A DNA stretch of 64,000 nucleotides, taken from positions 434,001-498,000 of the forward strand of contig NZ_SNXZ01000006.1 of the NCBI RefSeq assembly GCF_004362825.1, in the 5' to 3' direction. Of the stretch, positions 24,536-32,952 are shown in pieces. The DNA comes from Labedaea rhizosphaerae (lineage in GTDB: Bacteria; Actinomycetota; Actinomycetes; Mycobacteriales; Pseudonocardiaceae). The notes beneath the pieces were generated by a model. It made no database searches. It saw only the letters and a program-made list of their open reading frames with translations, and was not told the origin of the DNA. Positions within the stretch are counted from its first letter, which is position 1. Every line of letters starts with the position of its first letter. A program made the position numbers and the translations under genes.

Positions 24536-25905
24536 GCGACGGCATCACCGTCATCGTCATCCCCCAGCCCACGGTCAACGGCGCGCTGCACATCGGGCAC
24601 CTGTCCGGCCCGTACCTCGCCGGCGACATCGCCGCGCGCGCCGCGCGGGCCCGTGGCGAGCGTGTGCTGACCCTGGCGGGCATCGACGTCGACCCGAACT
24701 ACGTGCTCACGAAGGCCGAGATCCTCGAGCAGGCGGTCGACCAGACCGTCGCCCACTACCGCGCCCAGATCCTCACCGCGTTCGAGCGTTCCCGGATCGG
24801 CTGGGACTTCTTCCTCGACCCGCAGGACGACGACTACCGCGCGTCGATCGCGACCCTGCTGGAGGAACTGGTCGAAGCGGGCACGATCCCGATGGAGCAG
24901 TACACGCTGCACCGTTGCGCGGACTGCGCCCGCACGCTGCACCACTCCTACGTGGTCGGCAAGTGCGCGGTCTGCGGCACCGGCGCGAACGGCACCTCTT
25001 GCGAGGGTTGCGGCGGCTTCACCTCGGCGCAGAACCTGGTCGACCCCAGCTGCGCGCGCTGCGGTGGCAGCCCCGAGGCCTTCGAGGTCACCATTCCCGT
25101 GCTGCACCTCGAGCAGTACCGCGAGCGGCTCGTCGCCGAGTGGCTGCAGGCGGACTGGCCGGACCGGGTCCGCTCGGTGCTGGCCCAGTACCGGGACAAC
25201 CCGCTGCCGGACATCCCGCTGGCCTACCCGACCAACTGGGGCATCGAGTGCGGCGGCCGGCTGGCCGGCCTGCGCGTGGACTTCCCGAGCGAGCTCGGCC
25301 TGTCCTACCTCTACGGCCCGGCCAAGTCGTTGCGCCCCGAGGCGAAGACGCTGGCCGAGCGGGTCGAGGCGTGGGACGAGATCGACGGCGTCTGGCACTT
25401 CAACGGCATGGACAACACCTTCTACTTCGCGGTGCTGTACCCGGCCATCCTCGCGGCCGCGGGGGTGGCCGGCCCCACCGCCCTCGGTGCCACGGTCAAC
25501 GAGCTGTACCTGTTGGAGGGCAAGAAGTTCTCCACCAGCCGCAACCACGCCATCTGGGCCGACGAGTTCCTGGCCACCGAGGATCCGGAGCTGGTGCGGC
25601 TGTTCCTGGCGTGGGACCGCCCGGACTTCTACGAGACCGACTTCCGCCACGACGCGTACACGGCGTTCTGCCAGTGGGTCGGACCGCTGCTCAAGGGCGA
25701 GCGCATGGCGTCGCCGCTGCCGGACGCCCTGGTCGCCGCCGAAGTCGAGCGGGCCGAGCGCGCGCTGCAGTTGATCGGCTTCGACCCCGCGCTGTCGGTG
25801 CGCGGCCTGCTGGGCGCGCTCGGCGCGGGCCAGGGCCTCGACTCCGCCGCGCTCGCGGCCCTCACCGGGCGGGACGTCACGTCCAGCCAGGCATTCGGCG
25901 GGTAG
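24532..25905 (+). CDS. MetRS-like amino-acid-activating enzyme, hydrazine set 2
   Basis: A 457-residue homologue of methionyl-tRNA synthetase. HIGH is at 20-23, a KMSKS-type motif (KFSTSR) at 332-337, and four CxxC zinc pairs occur at C129/C132, C145/C148, C157/C160 and C174/C177. The anticodon-binding part is short, unlike housekeeping MetRS. In Spb40-type hydrazine synthetases this module activates an amino acid as the adenylate and transfers it to the hydroxyl of an N-hydroxylated lysine. It is translationally coupled to the cupin, and the oxidase follows 3 bp later. Which amino acid it activates cannot be told from sequence alone; the paralogue at 1-503 may use a different one. Confidence 0.9.
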   Translation: MSDGITVIVIPQPTVNGALHIGHLSGPYLAGDIAARAARARGERVLTLAGIDVDPNYVLTKAEILEQAVDQTVAHYRAQILTAFERSRIGWDFFLDPQDDDYRASIATLLEELVEAGTIPMEQYTLHRCADCARTLHHSYVVGKCAVCGTGANGTSCEGCGGFTSAQNLVDPSCARCGGSPEAFEVTIPVLHLEQYRERLVAEWLQADWPDRVRSVLAQYRDNPLPDIPLAYPTNWGIECGGRLAGLRVDFPSELGLSYLYGPAKSLRPEAKTLAERVEAWDEIDGVWHFNGMDNTFYFAVLYPAILAAAGVAGPTALGATVNELYLLEGKKFSTSRNHAIWADEFLATEDPELVRLFLAWDRPDFYETDFRHDAYTAFCQWVGPLLKGERMASPLPDALVAAEVERAERALQLIGFDPALSVRGLLGALGAGQGLDSAALAALTGRDVTSSQAFGG

Positions 25906-25908
25906 CTC

Positions 25909-26982
25909 GTGCGGGTTTGTGTTGTCGGCGGAGGGCTTGCCGGGTCGATGCTGACCTGGCGGCTGGCGCAGCTGCCGGGCGCGCCCGCACTGGAACTGCG
26001 GGTCAACCACACGGCGGACGCGACGGCGGCCTCCGGCGGGGCGGTGAAGGCGTTCGAAGGCGATGCCCGGCAACGGGAACTGGCCACCGAAAGCCTGGCC
26101 GAACTGCTGTCCAGCCCGACCCTGCAGACCTGGTCGGGCTACCAGCGCTCCCGCTTCCTGTCGATGCGCGCGGTCCCGGACGGGCTCGACGACGCGGTCG
26201 CCGCGATCGACGCGCGCCTGCCGGGCGGCATCGAACTGGCCGACGGCACCGCGCTTGCCGACTGGCACCTGCAGGGCGAGCGCACGGTCGTCATCGAGCA
26301 CCACGCCGGGTACACCACGCCGGGCGCCTGGCGCGACCGCGTGCTGGACGACTGCGCGAAGCGCGGGGTGACGATCGTGCCCGGCGTGGCCGGGCCGATC
26401 ACCGAGCGTCCGGACGGATCGATGCGGTGCGGTGGCACCGACTACGACCTCGTCGTGCTCGCCACCGGGCCGTGGACACCACAAGTGCTGCGCGCCAACG
26501 GGTTCTCCGAATCCGGCTACCGGACCAAGTCGGTGCAGTACGCCCTGCACGACCTGGTGCCCGGCGCCGGGTGGCGCCCGCCGTCCTTCTCCGACGAGGT
26601 GAGCGGGCTCTACGCCCGCCCGACCGCGGGCGGCGGGGTGCTGGTGGGCCTGCCCGCGCAGAAGTGGGACGTCGACCCCGACCACCCACCGCTCGACGAG
26701 GAACTGCTCGACCGCGCGGCCGGGCTGCTCACCGCCATGCTGCCGCGCCTGCGGTTGGGCCGGGCCACCCGGCGGGTGGCCGCCGCGGACTGCTACCGCG
26801 CGGATCCCGGGCTCGCCCTGGCCGCGGTACCGGGCACCACGAACTTGTTCACGTTCACCGGTGGCTCCGGGGGATCGGTGAAGACGGCACTCGCGGCGAG
26901 CACCGCCGCGGCGACCGCCCTCGGCGACTTCGGAGCCACAAGCCAGGAAACAACCGTCGGACGCAGAAAAGGTCGATCATGA
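25909..26982 (+). CDS. DAO-family FAD-dependent amine oxidase, hydrazine set 2
   Basis: A 357-residue DAO/glycine-oxidase-type flavoprotein starting at GTG, 3 bp after the MetRS-like gene. The Rossmann motif VVGGGLAG is at the N terminus and FTFTGGSGGSVKT near the C terminus. It is paralogous to 7664-8674. Its position between the MetRS-like and N-hydroxylase genes matches the known role of such oxidases, oxidative cleavage of the C-N bond in the N-N-linked lysine adduct. Hydrazinoacetic acid is the product when the activated amino acid is glycine; for this cluster the released hydrazino acid is unknown. The stop overlaps the next ATG. Confidence 0.88.
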   Translation: MRVCVVGGGLAGSMLTWRLAQLPGAPALELRVNHTADATAASGGAVKAFEGDARQRELATESLAELLSSPTLQTWSGYQRSRFLSMRAVPDGLDDAVAAIDARLPGGIELADGTALADWHLQGERTVVIEHHAGYTTPGAWRDRVLDDCAKRGVTIVPGVAGPITERPDGSMRCGGTDYDLVVLATGPWTPQVLRANGFSESGYRTKSVQYALHDLVPGAGWRPPSFSDEVSGLYARPTAGGGVLVGLPAQKWDVDPDHPPLDEELLDRAAGLLTAMLPRLRLGRATRRVAAADCYRADPGLALAAVPGTTNLFTFTGGSGGSVKTALAASTAAATALGDFGATSQETTVGRRKGRS

Positions 26983-28265
26983 TCGAGGAAACGGACACCC
27001 CGTACTACCACGTCGTCGGGGTCGGCGCGGGGCCGGCGAACCTGAGCCTGGCCGCGCTGTTCCAGTCTGGGCTGTCCGGCAGCGGCGAGCAGCTGGCGCT
27101 GTTCGACAAGCAGCCCGGGCCGTCGTGGCACAACCAGCTGCTGCACCCCGGGGTGCGCATGCAGACGTCGTGGCTGAAGGACCTGGTGTCGATGGTGGAC
27201 CCCACGCACCCCCTCAGCTTCGCCAACTACCTGGTCACCACCGGGCGGATGTACGCGTTGATGAACGCGCAGTTCGACTTCATGCCGCGCAAGGAGTACG
27301 TGCGCTACCTGGCGTGGGCGGCCGCGCAGCTGCCCAACATCAACTACGGCGTGGCCGTCGACAAGATCAGCTTCGGGGAGGGCGGGTTCACCGTCTACTC
27401 CGACGGCGTGGCCAAGGCGCGCTCGGAGCACCTGGTGATCGGCATCGGCAGCGCGCCGGTCGTGCCGCCCGCCCTCGCGGGCCTGCCCGACGACCGGGCG
27501 TTCATCGCCGACGAGCTCACCCAGCGGCTGCCGTCGATCAACGCCGACCTCGACGCCCCGATGGCCGTCGTGGGCGGCGGGCAGACCGGCCTCGAGGCCA
27601 CCCTGACCCTGCTCAACGCCGGGTTCACCAACATCAAGTGGTTCGGCCGCCGGCTGTGGTTCGAGACCATCGACGACTCGCCGACCGCCAACGACGTGTA
27701 CCGCCCCGCGCACCTGCGGGCGTTGCAGCGCATGTCGCCGGTGACCCGCCGCCAGGTGATCGAGCGGCTCAACCCGACCGGCGACGCGCTCACCCCGGGG
27801 GCGATGCGCGGGCTCTACCAGGCCAACTACGACGCGATGCTGGAGCTCGACCGGTTCCCGATCGGCCTCTACCCGGCCCGCGACGTCGTCTCCACCGGCA
27901 TCGACGACGACGGCAACGTGGTGCTGCGTTGCCAGACGCCGGAGAAGCGCGAGGAGTACACCGCCAAGCACATCGTCATCGCCACCGGACGGGCCAATGT
28001 GGACGTTCCGTTCGACGACGACCTGCGCGAGCGCGTGGAGACCACTGAGGACGGTGAGCTCGCCATCGATTCGGACTACTCGGTGCGCTGGAAGGGCATG
28101 AACGGCAACAAGATCTTCGCGTTGAACCGGGCCCGGCTCAACCACGGCCTCACCGACGCCAACCTGACGCTGTTGCCGGTGCGCGCCGCGGCCGTGCTGA
28201 ACTCCATGTTCGGCCGGGAGATGTACCACATCCAGGACGACCTCTGCCCGGTCAACTGGGGCTGA
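26979..28265 (+). CDS. Flavin-dependent lysine N6-hydroxylase-like monooxygenase, set 2
   Basis: A 428-residue N-monooxygenase. The FAD motif VGVGAGPAN is at 13-21, the NADPH motif VVGGGQTGLEA is mid-protein, and IATGR is near the C terminus. The pattern MQTSWLKDLV is typical of lysine N6-hydroxylases (IucD-like). It uses FAD, NADPH and O2 to make N6-hydroxylysine, the nucleophile for the MetRS-like and cupin enzymes. The start overlaps the oxidase stop as ATGA. The protein is clearly related to, but distinct from, the enzyme at 896-2212, which fits two separate N-N-forming routes. Confidence 0.9.
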   Translation: MIEETDTPYYHVVGVGAGPANLSLAALFQSGLSGSGEQLALFDKQPGPSWHNQLLHPGVRMQTSWLKDLVSMVDPTHPLSFANYLVTTGRMYALMNAQFDFMPRKEYVRYLAWAAAQLPNINYGVAVDKISFGEGGFTVYSDGVAKARSEHLVIGIGSAPVVPPALAGLPDDRAFIADELTQRLPSINADLDAPMAVVGGGQTGLEATLTLLNAGFTNIKWFGRRLWFETIDDSPTANDVYRPAHLRALQRMSPVTRRQVIERLNPTGDALTPGAMRGLYQANYDAMLELDRFPIGLYPARDVVSTGIDDDGNVVLRCQTPEKREEYTAKHIVIATGRANVDVPFDDDLRERVETTEDGELAIDSDYSVRWKGMNGNKIFALNRARLNHGLTDANLTLLPVRAAAVLNSMFGREMYHIQDDLCPVNWG

Positions 28266-28267
28266 TC

Positions 28268-28597
28268 GTGACGCTCGCCCTGTCCTACGACGGCAAGCGG
28301 TTCGGCCCGGTGGGTGCGCCCGCCGGGTCGTCCGTCGGCACCTACCACCAGGACGGCTCGCTGATCTGGGCCGAGTTCGCGGGCACCAGCGTCCAGGCCG
28401 GGCGGCTGGTCGGCACCTGCGGGCCCGACGGGGTGATCTCGGCCGTGTACTGCATGGTCACCGCGTCCGGCGCCACCGTGGCGGGCGAGTGCACGAGCAC
28501 GCCGGCCACCCTGACGGACGGGCGGGTGGCGCTGACCGAGCACTGGCGCCGGCTGGACGGGTCCAGCGGCGTGTCGCACATCGAGGAGCTGCCTTGA
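28268..28597 (+). CDS. Small conserved beta-rich protein (often mislabelled n-acetylglutamate synthase)
   Basis: A 109-residue protein with the pattern of a small bacterial family beginning LSYDGKRF and containing a STPATLTDGR segment. Homologues are often named n-acetylglutamate synthase without evidence; the sequence is too short for that enzyme. It looks all-beta, perhaps a small barrel, and might bind a ligand. The GTG start is 2 bp after the N-hydroxylase stop, and its stop overlaps the next ATP-grasp start as TTGA, so it is part of the operon. The function is unknown. Confidence 0.75.
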   Translation: MTLALSYDGKRFGPVGAPAGSSVGTYHQDGSLIWAEFAGTSVQAGRLVGTCGPDGVISAVYCMVTASGATVAGECTSTPATLTDGRVALTEHWRRLDGSSGVSHIEELP

Positions 28598-29829
28598 CCG
28601 AGGACGCCCGCCCGCTCGTCCTGGTGATCGCCACCGGCAAGCGGGACTACCGCGAGTACCTGTTGCGTTCGATCGCCACCGAGTACCGGGTGCACCTGCT
28701 GCTCGACCACGAGCCGGGCTGGGAGCAGGAGTACATCGTCGGCTCGTCCACTGTGGACCTGACGGACACGATCGGCGCCGGCGGGTTGATCGAGGCGGCG
28801 CGCAAGGTCCCCGGGGTCGCCGGGGTGCTCACCTGGGACGAGGCGCGGGTGTTGCAGGCCGCGAAGGTCGCGCAGGACCTCGGGTTGCCCGGCGGCGACC
28901 CGGACGCCGTGCTGCGCTGCCGCGACAAGCACCTCACCCGCGTCGCCCTGGACCAGGCCGGCGTGCCGCAGGCCAAGTCGATCCTGGTGTCCGGAGTGGA
29001 CGAAGCGCTCGCCGCCGCCGAGTCGATCGGCTACCCGGTGGTGCTCAAGCCGCGGGCGATGGCCGCCTCGCTCGGCGTGGTCCGGGTGGACGACCCGGAC
29101 CAGCTGCGGGCGCAGTTCGGCTTCGCGCGGGACACGACGGTGCCCGGCGCGTGGACCTACGAGACGGTCGTGCTGGTCGAGGAGTTGCTGACCGGCGCGG
29201 AGATCAGCGTGGACGCCGCGGTGCACGACGGCCGGGTGTTCCCGATGTTCGTGGCCCGCAAGGAAGTGGGGTACGCGCCGTACTTCGAGGAGGTCGGGCA
29301 CGTCGTGGCCGCCGACGACCCGCTGCTGCGTGACGCGGAGCTGCTGGACATGGTGCAGCGGGTGCACACGGCGCTGGGCTACGGCGACGGGATGACCCAC
29401 AGCGAGTTCAAGCTGACCCCGGCCGGGCCGCGCCTGGTCGAGGTGAACGCCCGGCTCGGTGGCGACCTGATCCCGTACCTGGGGATGCGGGCCAGCGGTG
29501 CCGATCCCGGGCTGGCGGCGGCCGCCGTGGCCTGCGGGGTGCGGCCGGCGATCACGACCGACCGCTCGCTGGTCGGTGCCGTGCGGTTCTTCTACGTGGA
29601 CGAGGACGACACGCAACTGGCGTCGGTGACCTTCGAGCACGTTCCGTCCGGTGTGGACAAAGCGGTGGCGATCGCCGAGCCGGGCTCGGTGGTGTCCCCG
29701 CCGCCGAAGGGCAGCACGTTCGGGCGGATCGCCTTCGCCACGGCCATAGCGGAATCGGCCGAGTCCTGCCTTGCGGCTTTGGACTCGGCGCAGGAGGCGT
29801 TGCGGGTGCGGACCGCGGTGGGGGTGTGA
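28594..29829 (+). CDS. ATP-grasp ligase B
   Basis: A 411-residue ATP-grasp ligase. The ATP-binding lysine loop is YPVVLKPRAMAASLG, the hinge is VVLVEELLTGAEIS and the metal site is LVEVNARLGGD. The TTG start at 28594 is chosen over an upstream ATG because GAGGAG precedes it and it overlaps the previous stop. Its architecture resembles ligase A (18193-19422). It probably forms an amide or hydrazide bond using a carboxylate acyl phosphate. Co-transcription with the hydrazine enzymes suggests that one substrate is the hydrazino acid made by set 2. Confidence 0.88.
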   Translation: MTEDARPLVLVIATGKRDYREYLLRSIATEYRVHLLLDHEPGWEQEYIVGSSTVDLTDTIGAGGLIEAARKVPGVAGVLTWDEARVLQAAKVAQDLGLPGGDPDAVLRCRDKHLTRVALDQAGVPQAKSILVSGVDEALAAAESIGYPVVLKPRAMAASLGVVRVDDPDQLRAQFGFARDTTVPGAWTYETVVLVEELLTGAEISVDAAVHDGRVFPMFVARKEVGYAPYFEEVGHVVAADDPLLRDAELLDMVQRVHTALGYGDGMTHSEFKLTPAGPRLVEVNARLGGDLIPYLGMRASGADPGLAAAAVACGVRPAITTDRSLVGAVRFFYVDEDDTQLASVTFEHVPSGVDKAVAIAEPGSVVSPPPKGSTFGRIAFATAIAESAESCLAALDSAQEALRVRTAVGV

Positions 29830-31097
29830 TGGGATCCCGCGAGCTGGCGAGCGAACGCTCGTCGAAGTACGCCGTGGTGGTCGACCCGATGTCCACCGGC
29901 CGCGACTACCCGGCGGTGTTCGCCGCCTCGGGTGTCGAGGTGGTCGCGGTGCTGACCGAGCCGCCGGAGCGGATGGCCAAGCCGTTCGCGCCGAGCTGGT
30001 CGCCGGAGCTGTTCCAGCACGTGCTCGTGCACGACGGCGACCTGCCGGTGCTGGCGGCCAAGCTCAAGGCGTTCGACCCGGTGTGCGTGATCGCCGGCTC
30101 GGAGATCGGGGTCGAACTCGCGGACGCCCTGGTCGAGATGGTCCTGCCGGGCACCGGGAACGTGCCGTCGCTCGCGCCCGCGCGCCGGGACAAGTGGGCG
30201 ATGGCGCAGGCGATGAGGGCGGCGGGGGTGCCGCACATCCGCCAGTTCTGCAGTGCCAATCCCGCCGAGATCGCGGCGTGGCTGGACGCCGAAGGTCTGG
30301 CGTCGGCGAAGCTCGTGGTCAAGCCGCCGAAGAGCGGCGGGACCGACGACGTGCACCTGGTGCTGCCGGGCGAGGACTGGCGGCCGTGGTTCGACCGCAT
30401 CCTCGGCAAGATCAACATCGACGGCATCCGCAACGACGCCGTGATGGTGATGGAGTTCGCGTCCGGGCCCGAGTACCTGGTGGACAGCTACTCGGTCGAC
30501 GGCGAGCACGGGCTGGTCGACGTGTGCCGCTACACCAAGGTCCAGCGCGGCGACCGGATCGGCATCTACGACCTGGTCGACTTCGCCGCGCCCGACGACC
30601 CGGACGTGCAGGAGGTCTGGGCGTACGCCCAGCGCGTGCTCGACGCGGTCGGCATCCGCAACGGCTGCGGGCACACCGAGGTGATCGTGACCGCCGACGG
30701 CCCGGTGCTGGTGGAGATCGGCGCCCGCCCCGCGGGCGGCGGGCACCAGATGATCACCGAGCTGGCCACCGGCACCAACCAGCTGATCCGCACGGTCGAA
30801 CACCGCGTGCACGGCCGGTTCACCCCGGTGACCCCGTTGCGCCAGTACGTGTGCAGCGTCGTGCTGATGTCGCCCAAGCCCGGCCGCTGGCTGAACCCGT
30901 CGCTGTTCGACTCCGTGGACGACCTCGCGACCTTCCACATGAAGCACTTCTACTACGGCGAAGGGGATGAGGTCCCGGAGGCGACCAGCCTGGACAGCAT
31001 GGTCGGCTGGGTCGTGCTCACCTCGGACGACCACAAAACCATGATGGCGGACTATCGTCGGGTCAAGGCCCTGGAACCCAGGATGGACATCGCGTAA
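29829..31097 (+). CDS. ATP-grasp ligase C
   Basis: A 422-residue ATP-grasp ligase starting at the ATG in TGATG; a GTG one codon earlier (29826) is also possible. The nucleotide loop is LVVKPPKSGGTDDVHL, the hinge is VMVMEFASGPEYLVD, and the metal site is VLVEIGARPAGGGH. The last form is typical of L-amino-acid ligases of the BacD type, which make dipeptides. It differs from ligase B in size and motifs, so it likely adds a different building block. The operon continues with a 78-residue protein. Confidence 0.88.
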   Translation: MGSRELASERSSKYAVVVDPMSTGRDYPAVFAASGVEVVAVLTEPPERMAKPFAPSWSPELFQHVLVHDGDLPVLAAKLKAFDPVCVIAGSEIGVELADALVEMVLPGTGNVPSLAPARRDKWAMAQAMRAAGVPHIRQFCSANPAEIAAWLDAEGLASAKLVVKPPKSGGTDDVHLVLPGEDWRPWFDRILGKINIDGIRNDAVMVMEFASGPEYLVDSYSVDGEHGLVDVCRYTKVQRGDRIGIYDLVDFAAPDDPDVQEVWAYAQRVLDAVGIRNGCGHTEVIVTADGPVLVEIGARPAGGGHQMITELATGTNQLIRTVEHRVHGRFTPVTPLRQYVCSVVLMSPKPGRWLNPSLFDSVDDLATFHMKHFYYGEGDEVPEATSLDSMVGWVVLTSDDHKTMMADYRRVKALEPRMDIA

Positions 31098-31114
31098 GGG
31101 GCCGGGAGGCCCAG

Positions 31115-31351
31115 GTGACATTCGACCCGATCGCCGGCATCACCCACACGGCCGCCGAACGGCTCGCCGACCGGCCCGACCTGCAGGACCAGGTCGAGTC
31201 GACGGCGCGGCTCGCCTGGGCCGTGTTCACCGAGATGCGCGACAACGCCCTGGAACCAACCCGCGACGACGTGTACGAGCGCCTGGAGTCGGACCTGCCG
31301 GTGGACCGCGTGGTCATCAACGCGGTCGCCGACGCCCTGTTCAACAGCTGA
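31115..31351 (+). CDS. Small helical hypothetical protein
   Basis: A 78-residue acidic protein starting at GTG with a GGGAGG ribosome site, 17 bp after ligase C. It is predicted to be fully helical and soluble. It lacks a carrier-protein serine motif, so it is not an ACP or PCP. It is the last gene of the plus-strand operon and converges with ligase D; the 63-base gap between them shows no clear terminator. The function is unknown; an accessory subunit of a ligase is one possibility. Confidence 0.65.
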   Translation: MTFDPIAGITHTAAERLADRPDLQDQVESTARLAWAVFTEMRDNALEPTRDDVYERLESDLPVDRVVINAVADALFNS

Positions 31352-31414
31352 CCGACCTTCGGTTGGTGGGTGCGGCTTGGCCTCGCTGGTGGCGGTGCTC
31401 TGCTGCGGTTGGTC

Positions 31415-32941
31415 CTAGCCGAGCTTGGCGCGGACGGCCTCCGCCACCGCCGCCGCCTCCGGTGTCCCGGCGAGCACCTGCGCCACCGGGGTGTCGCCGA
31501 TCGCGCCGAGGACCGCGGCCACCGCCGTGTCCGACCAGTCGTCGACGTGGTGGATGCCGGTCACCCGGTCCATGATCTGCTCGTACGCAGGCGTGGCCTC
31601 GACGTCACCCTGGTTCACGATCAACCAGTCCACATCGGACGCTTCGCCGTAGGTCGCCGCGGTCGGTTGCAACGCGACGGTCACCGGACCCGAAACCGGC
31701 TTCGCGTAGACGAACTGCGTGTACGGCTGCGCCATCAGCGCCGCCACCTGCTCCGGGTGCCGTGCGCGATCGGTGGTCCACACGACCTCGGCCGCCGGTT
31801 CCTCGCGGTAGGAGATCTCCGGCATCCCGGGCGTCACGTCGATCGAGTCCACCGCCGGCGCCGGGTGATGGGGGTTCAACCGGACCCCGACCACCTGCCT
31901 GCCGTCGTTGGCCGGGTACGAGACCTCCATGTACGTGCCGCACACCGGCTCGCCCGGGTCGCCGACCTCGGTGCCGGTCAGCACGTCCATCCAGTCGTCG
32001 ATGATCGAGCGGTTGGCGTACTGCAGGCGGATCGAGTCCCACAGCAGGTGACCGGGCACCCGCGGGTTGATCTCGATGAGCTCGCACTCGTCGCGGTCGT
32101 TCACGCGGACCTCGACGTGGTAGCAGCCGTCGGTCAGCTCCAGCGTGTCCAGCACGGAAGTCGCGAACTCGGTGGCGAGCGCGGTCTGCGCGTCGGTCAC
32201 GTTGACCGGCGGCGACACGTGACCGAGTTCCAGCACCGTGCCGTCGCGGAATTCGAGACCCGCCTTGCCATGGGCGACGGTGATGCGGTTGACGCCGGAC
32301 TGGCGCACCACGTCGATCGACAGCTCCTCGCCGTCGAAGAAGGTCTCGGCGACGAGTTCGTTGCCCGCGAAGTACTCCTCGAGGATGTCGGCCTCGCCCG
32401 GGCCGCGGTCGAACGCCGCGGCCAAGGGGACGACGTCGGCCCACGAGCGCGCGATCCCCACGCACAACGAGCTGACCCCGCGGCGCGGCTTGATGATGAA
32501 CTTCTCGCCCGCGTCCAGGCGCGCGCGCAGTTCCGGGTCGCCCAGCCGGTACGGGTCCAACCGGGACAGCCCGCACGACTGCAGCTTCGTGCGCAGCAAG
32601 TGCTTGTCCAGGGCCAAAGTCGCGGCCGCGGGGCTGATGTCGTGGGCGCCGAGCACGCGGTTGGCCGCGGCCATCGGCACCCGCTGCGAGTCGGCGACGC
32701 TCAGCGCGAACGCGCAGTCCGCGATGGCACCTGCCCGCTCGGCCACCTCGTCGACGGTCAGCCCGACGTTGGGTGAGACGGCGTGCTCGACGCCGATGGC
32801 GTCCATCATCTTGTGGAACCGGGCGCCGCCGTCGGCCGGCCGCGACGACAACACGAACGGCTCGAAACCCTTGTCGCGGATGGCCGTCGCCAACGCGGGC
32901 GCGAGCGCCGCACCGCGCCGCATCAACAACATCGCACGCAT
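31415..32941 (-). CDS. ATP-grasp ligase D (tandem paralogue)
   Basis: A 508-residue ATP-grasp ligase. The ATP-binding segment is KFIIKPRRGVSSLCVG, the hinge region ILEEYFAGNELVAE, and the metal site CELIEINPRVPG. A C-terminal extension of about 180 residues is shared only with ligase E at 32953, which aligns with it along the full length; the pair arose by duplication. Both start with an unusual M-R-A-[ML]-L-L-[MV]-R-R-G pattern. The gap to ligase E is 11 bp, so they form one transcript. Two diverged copies in a row suggest two successive couplings with related substrates. Confidence 0.88.
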   Translation of the reverse strand: MRAMLLMRRGAALAPALATAIRDKGFEPFVLSSRPADGGARFHKMMDAIGVEHAVSPNVGLTVDEVAERAGAIADCAFALSVADSQRVPMAAANRVLGAHDISPAAATLALDKHLLRTKLQSCGLSRLDPYRLGDPELRARLDAGEKFIIKPRRGVSSLCVGIARSWADVVPLAAAFDRGPGEADILEEYFAGNELVAETFFDGEELSIDVVRQSGVNRITVAHGKAGLEFRDGTVLELGHVSPPVNVTDAQTALATEFATSVLDTLELTDGCYHVEVRVNDRDECELIEINPRVPGHLLWDSIRLQYANRSIIDDWMDVLTGTEVGDPGEPVCGTYMEVSYPANDGRQVVGVRLNPHHPAPAVDSIDVTPGMPEISYREEPAAEVVWTTDRARHPEQVAALMAQPYTQFVYAKPVSGPVTVALQPTAATYGEASDVDWLIVNQGDVEATPAYEQIMDRVTGIHHVDDWSDTAVAAVLGAIGDTPVAQVLAGTPEAAAVAEAVRAKLG

Positions 32942-32952
32942 CTGGACCTCCG

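Noticed and set aside
24532-25905. Housekeeping or spare methionyl-tRNA synthetase (antibiotic resistance type)
   Set aside because: The anticodon-binding part is too short, and the gene is coupled to a cupin and lies beside an oxidase and an N-hydroxylase; a T-box or other tRNA-sensing leader is also missing.
24915-26978. Long plus-strand frame continuing through the MetRS-like and oxidase genes, ahead of the N-hydroxylase in the same frame
   Set aside because: It is the +1 shift of genes with perfect motif order; only its last part (from 26979) is real, as the N-hydroxylase.
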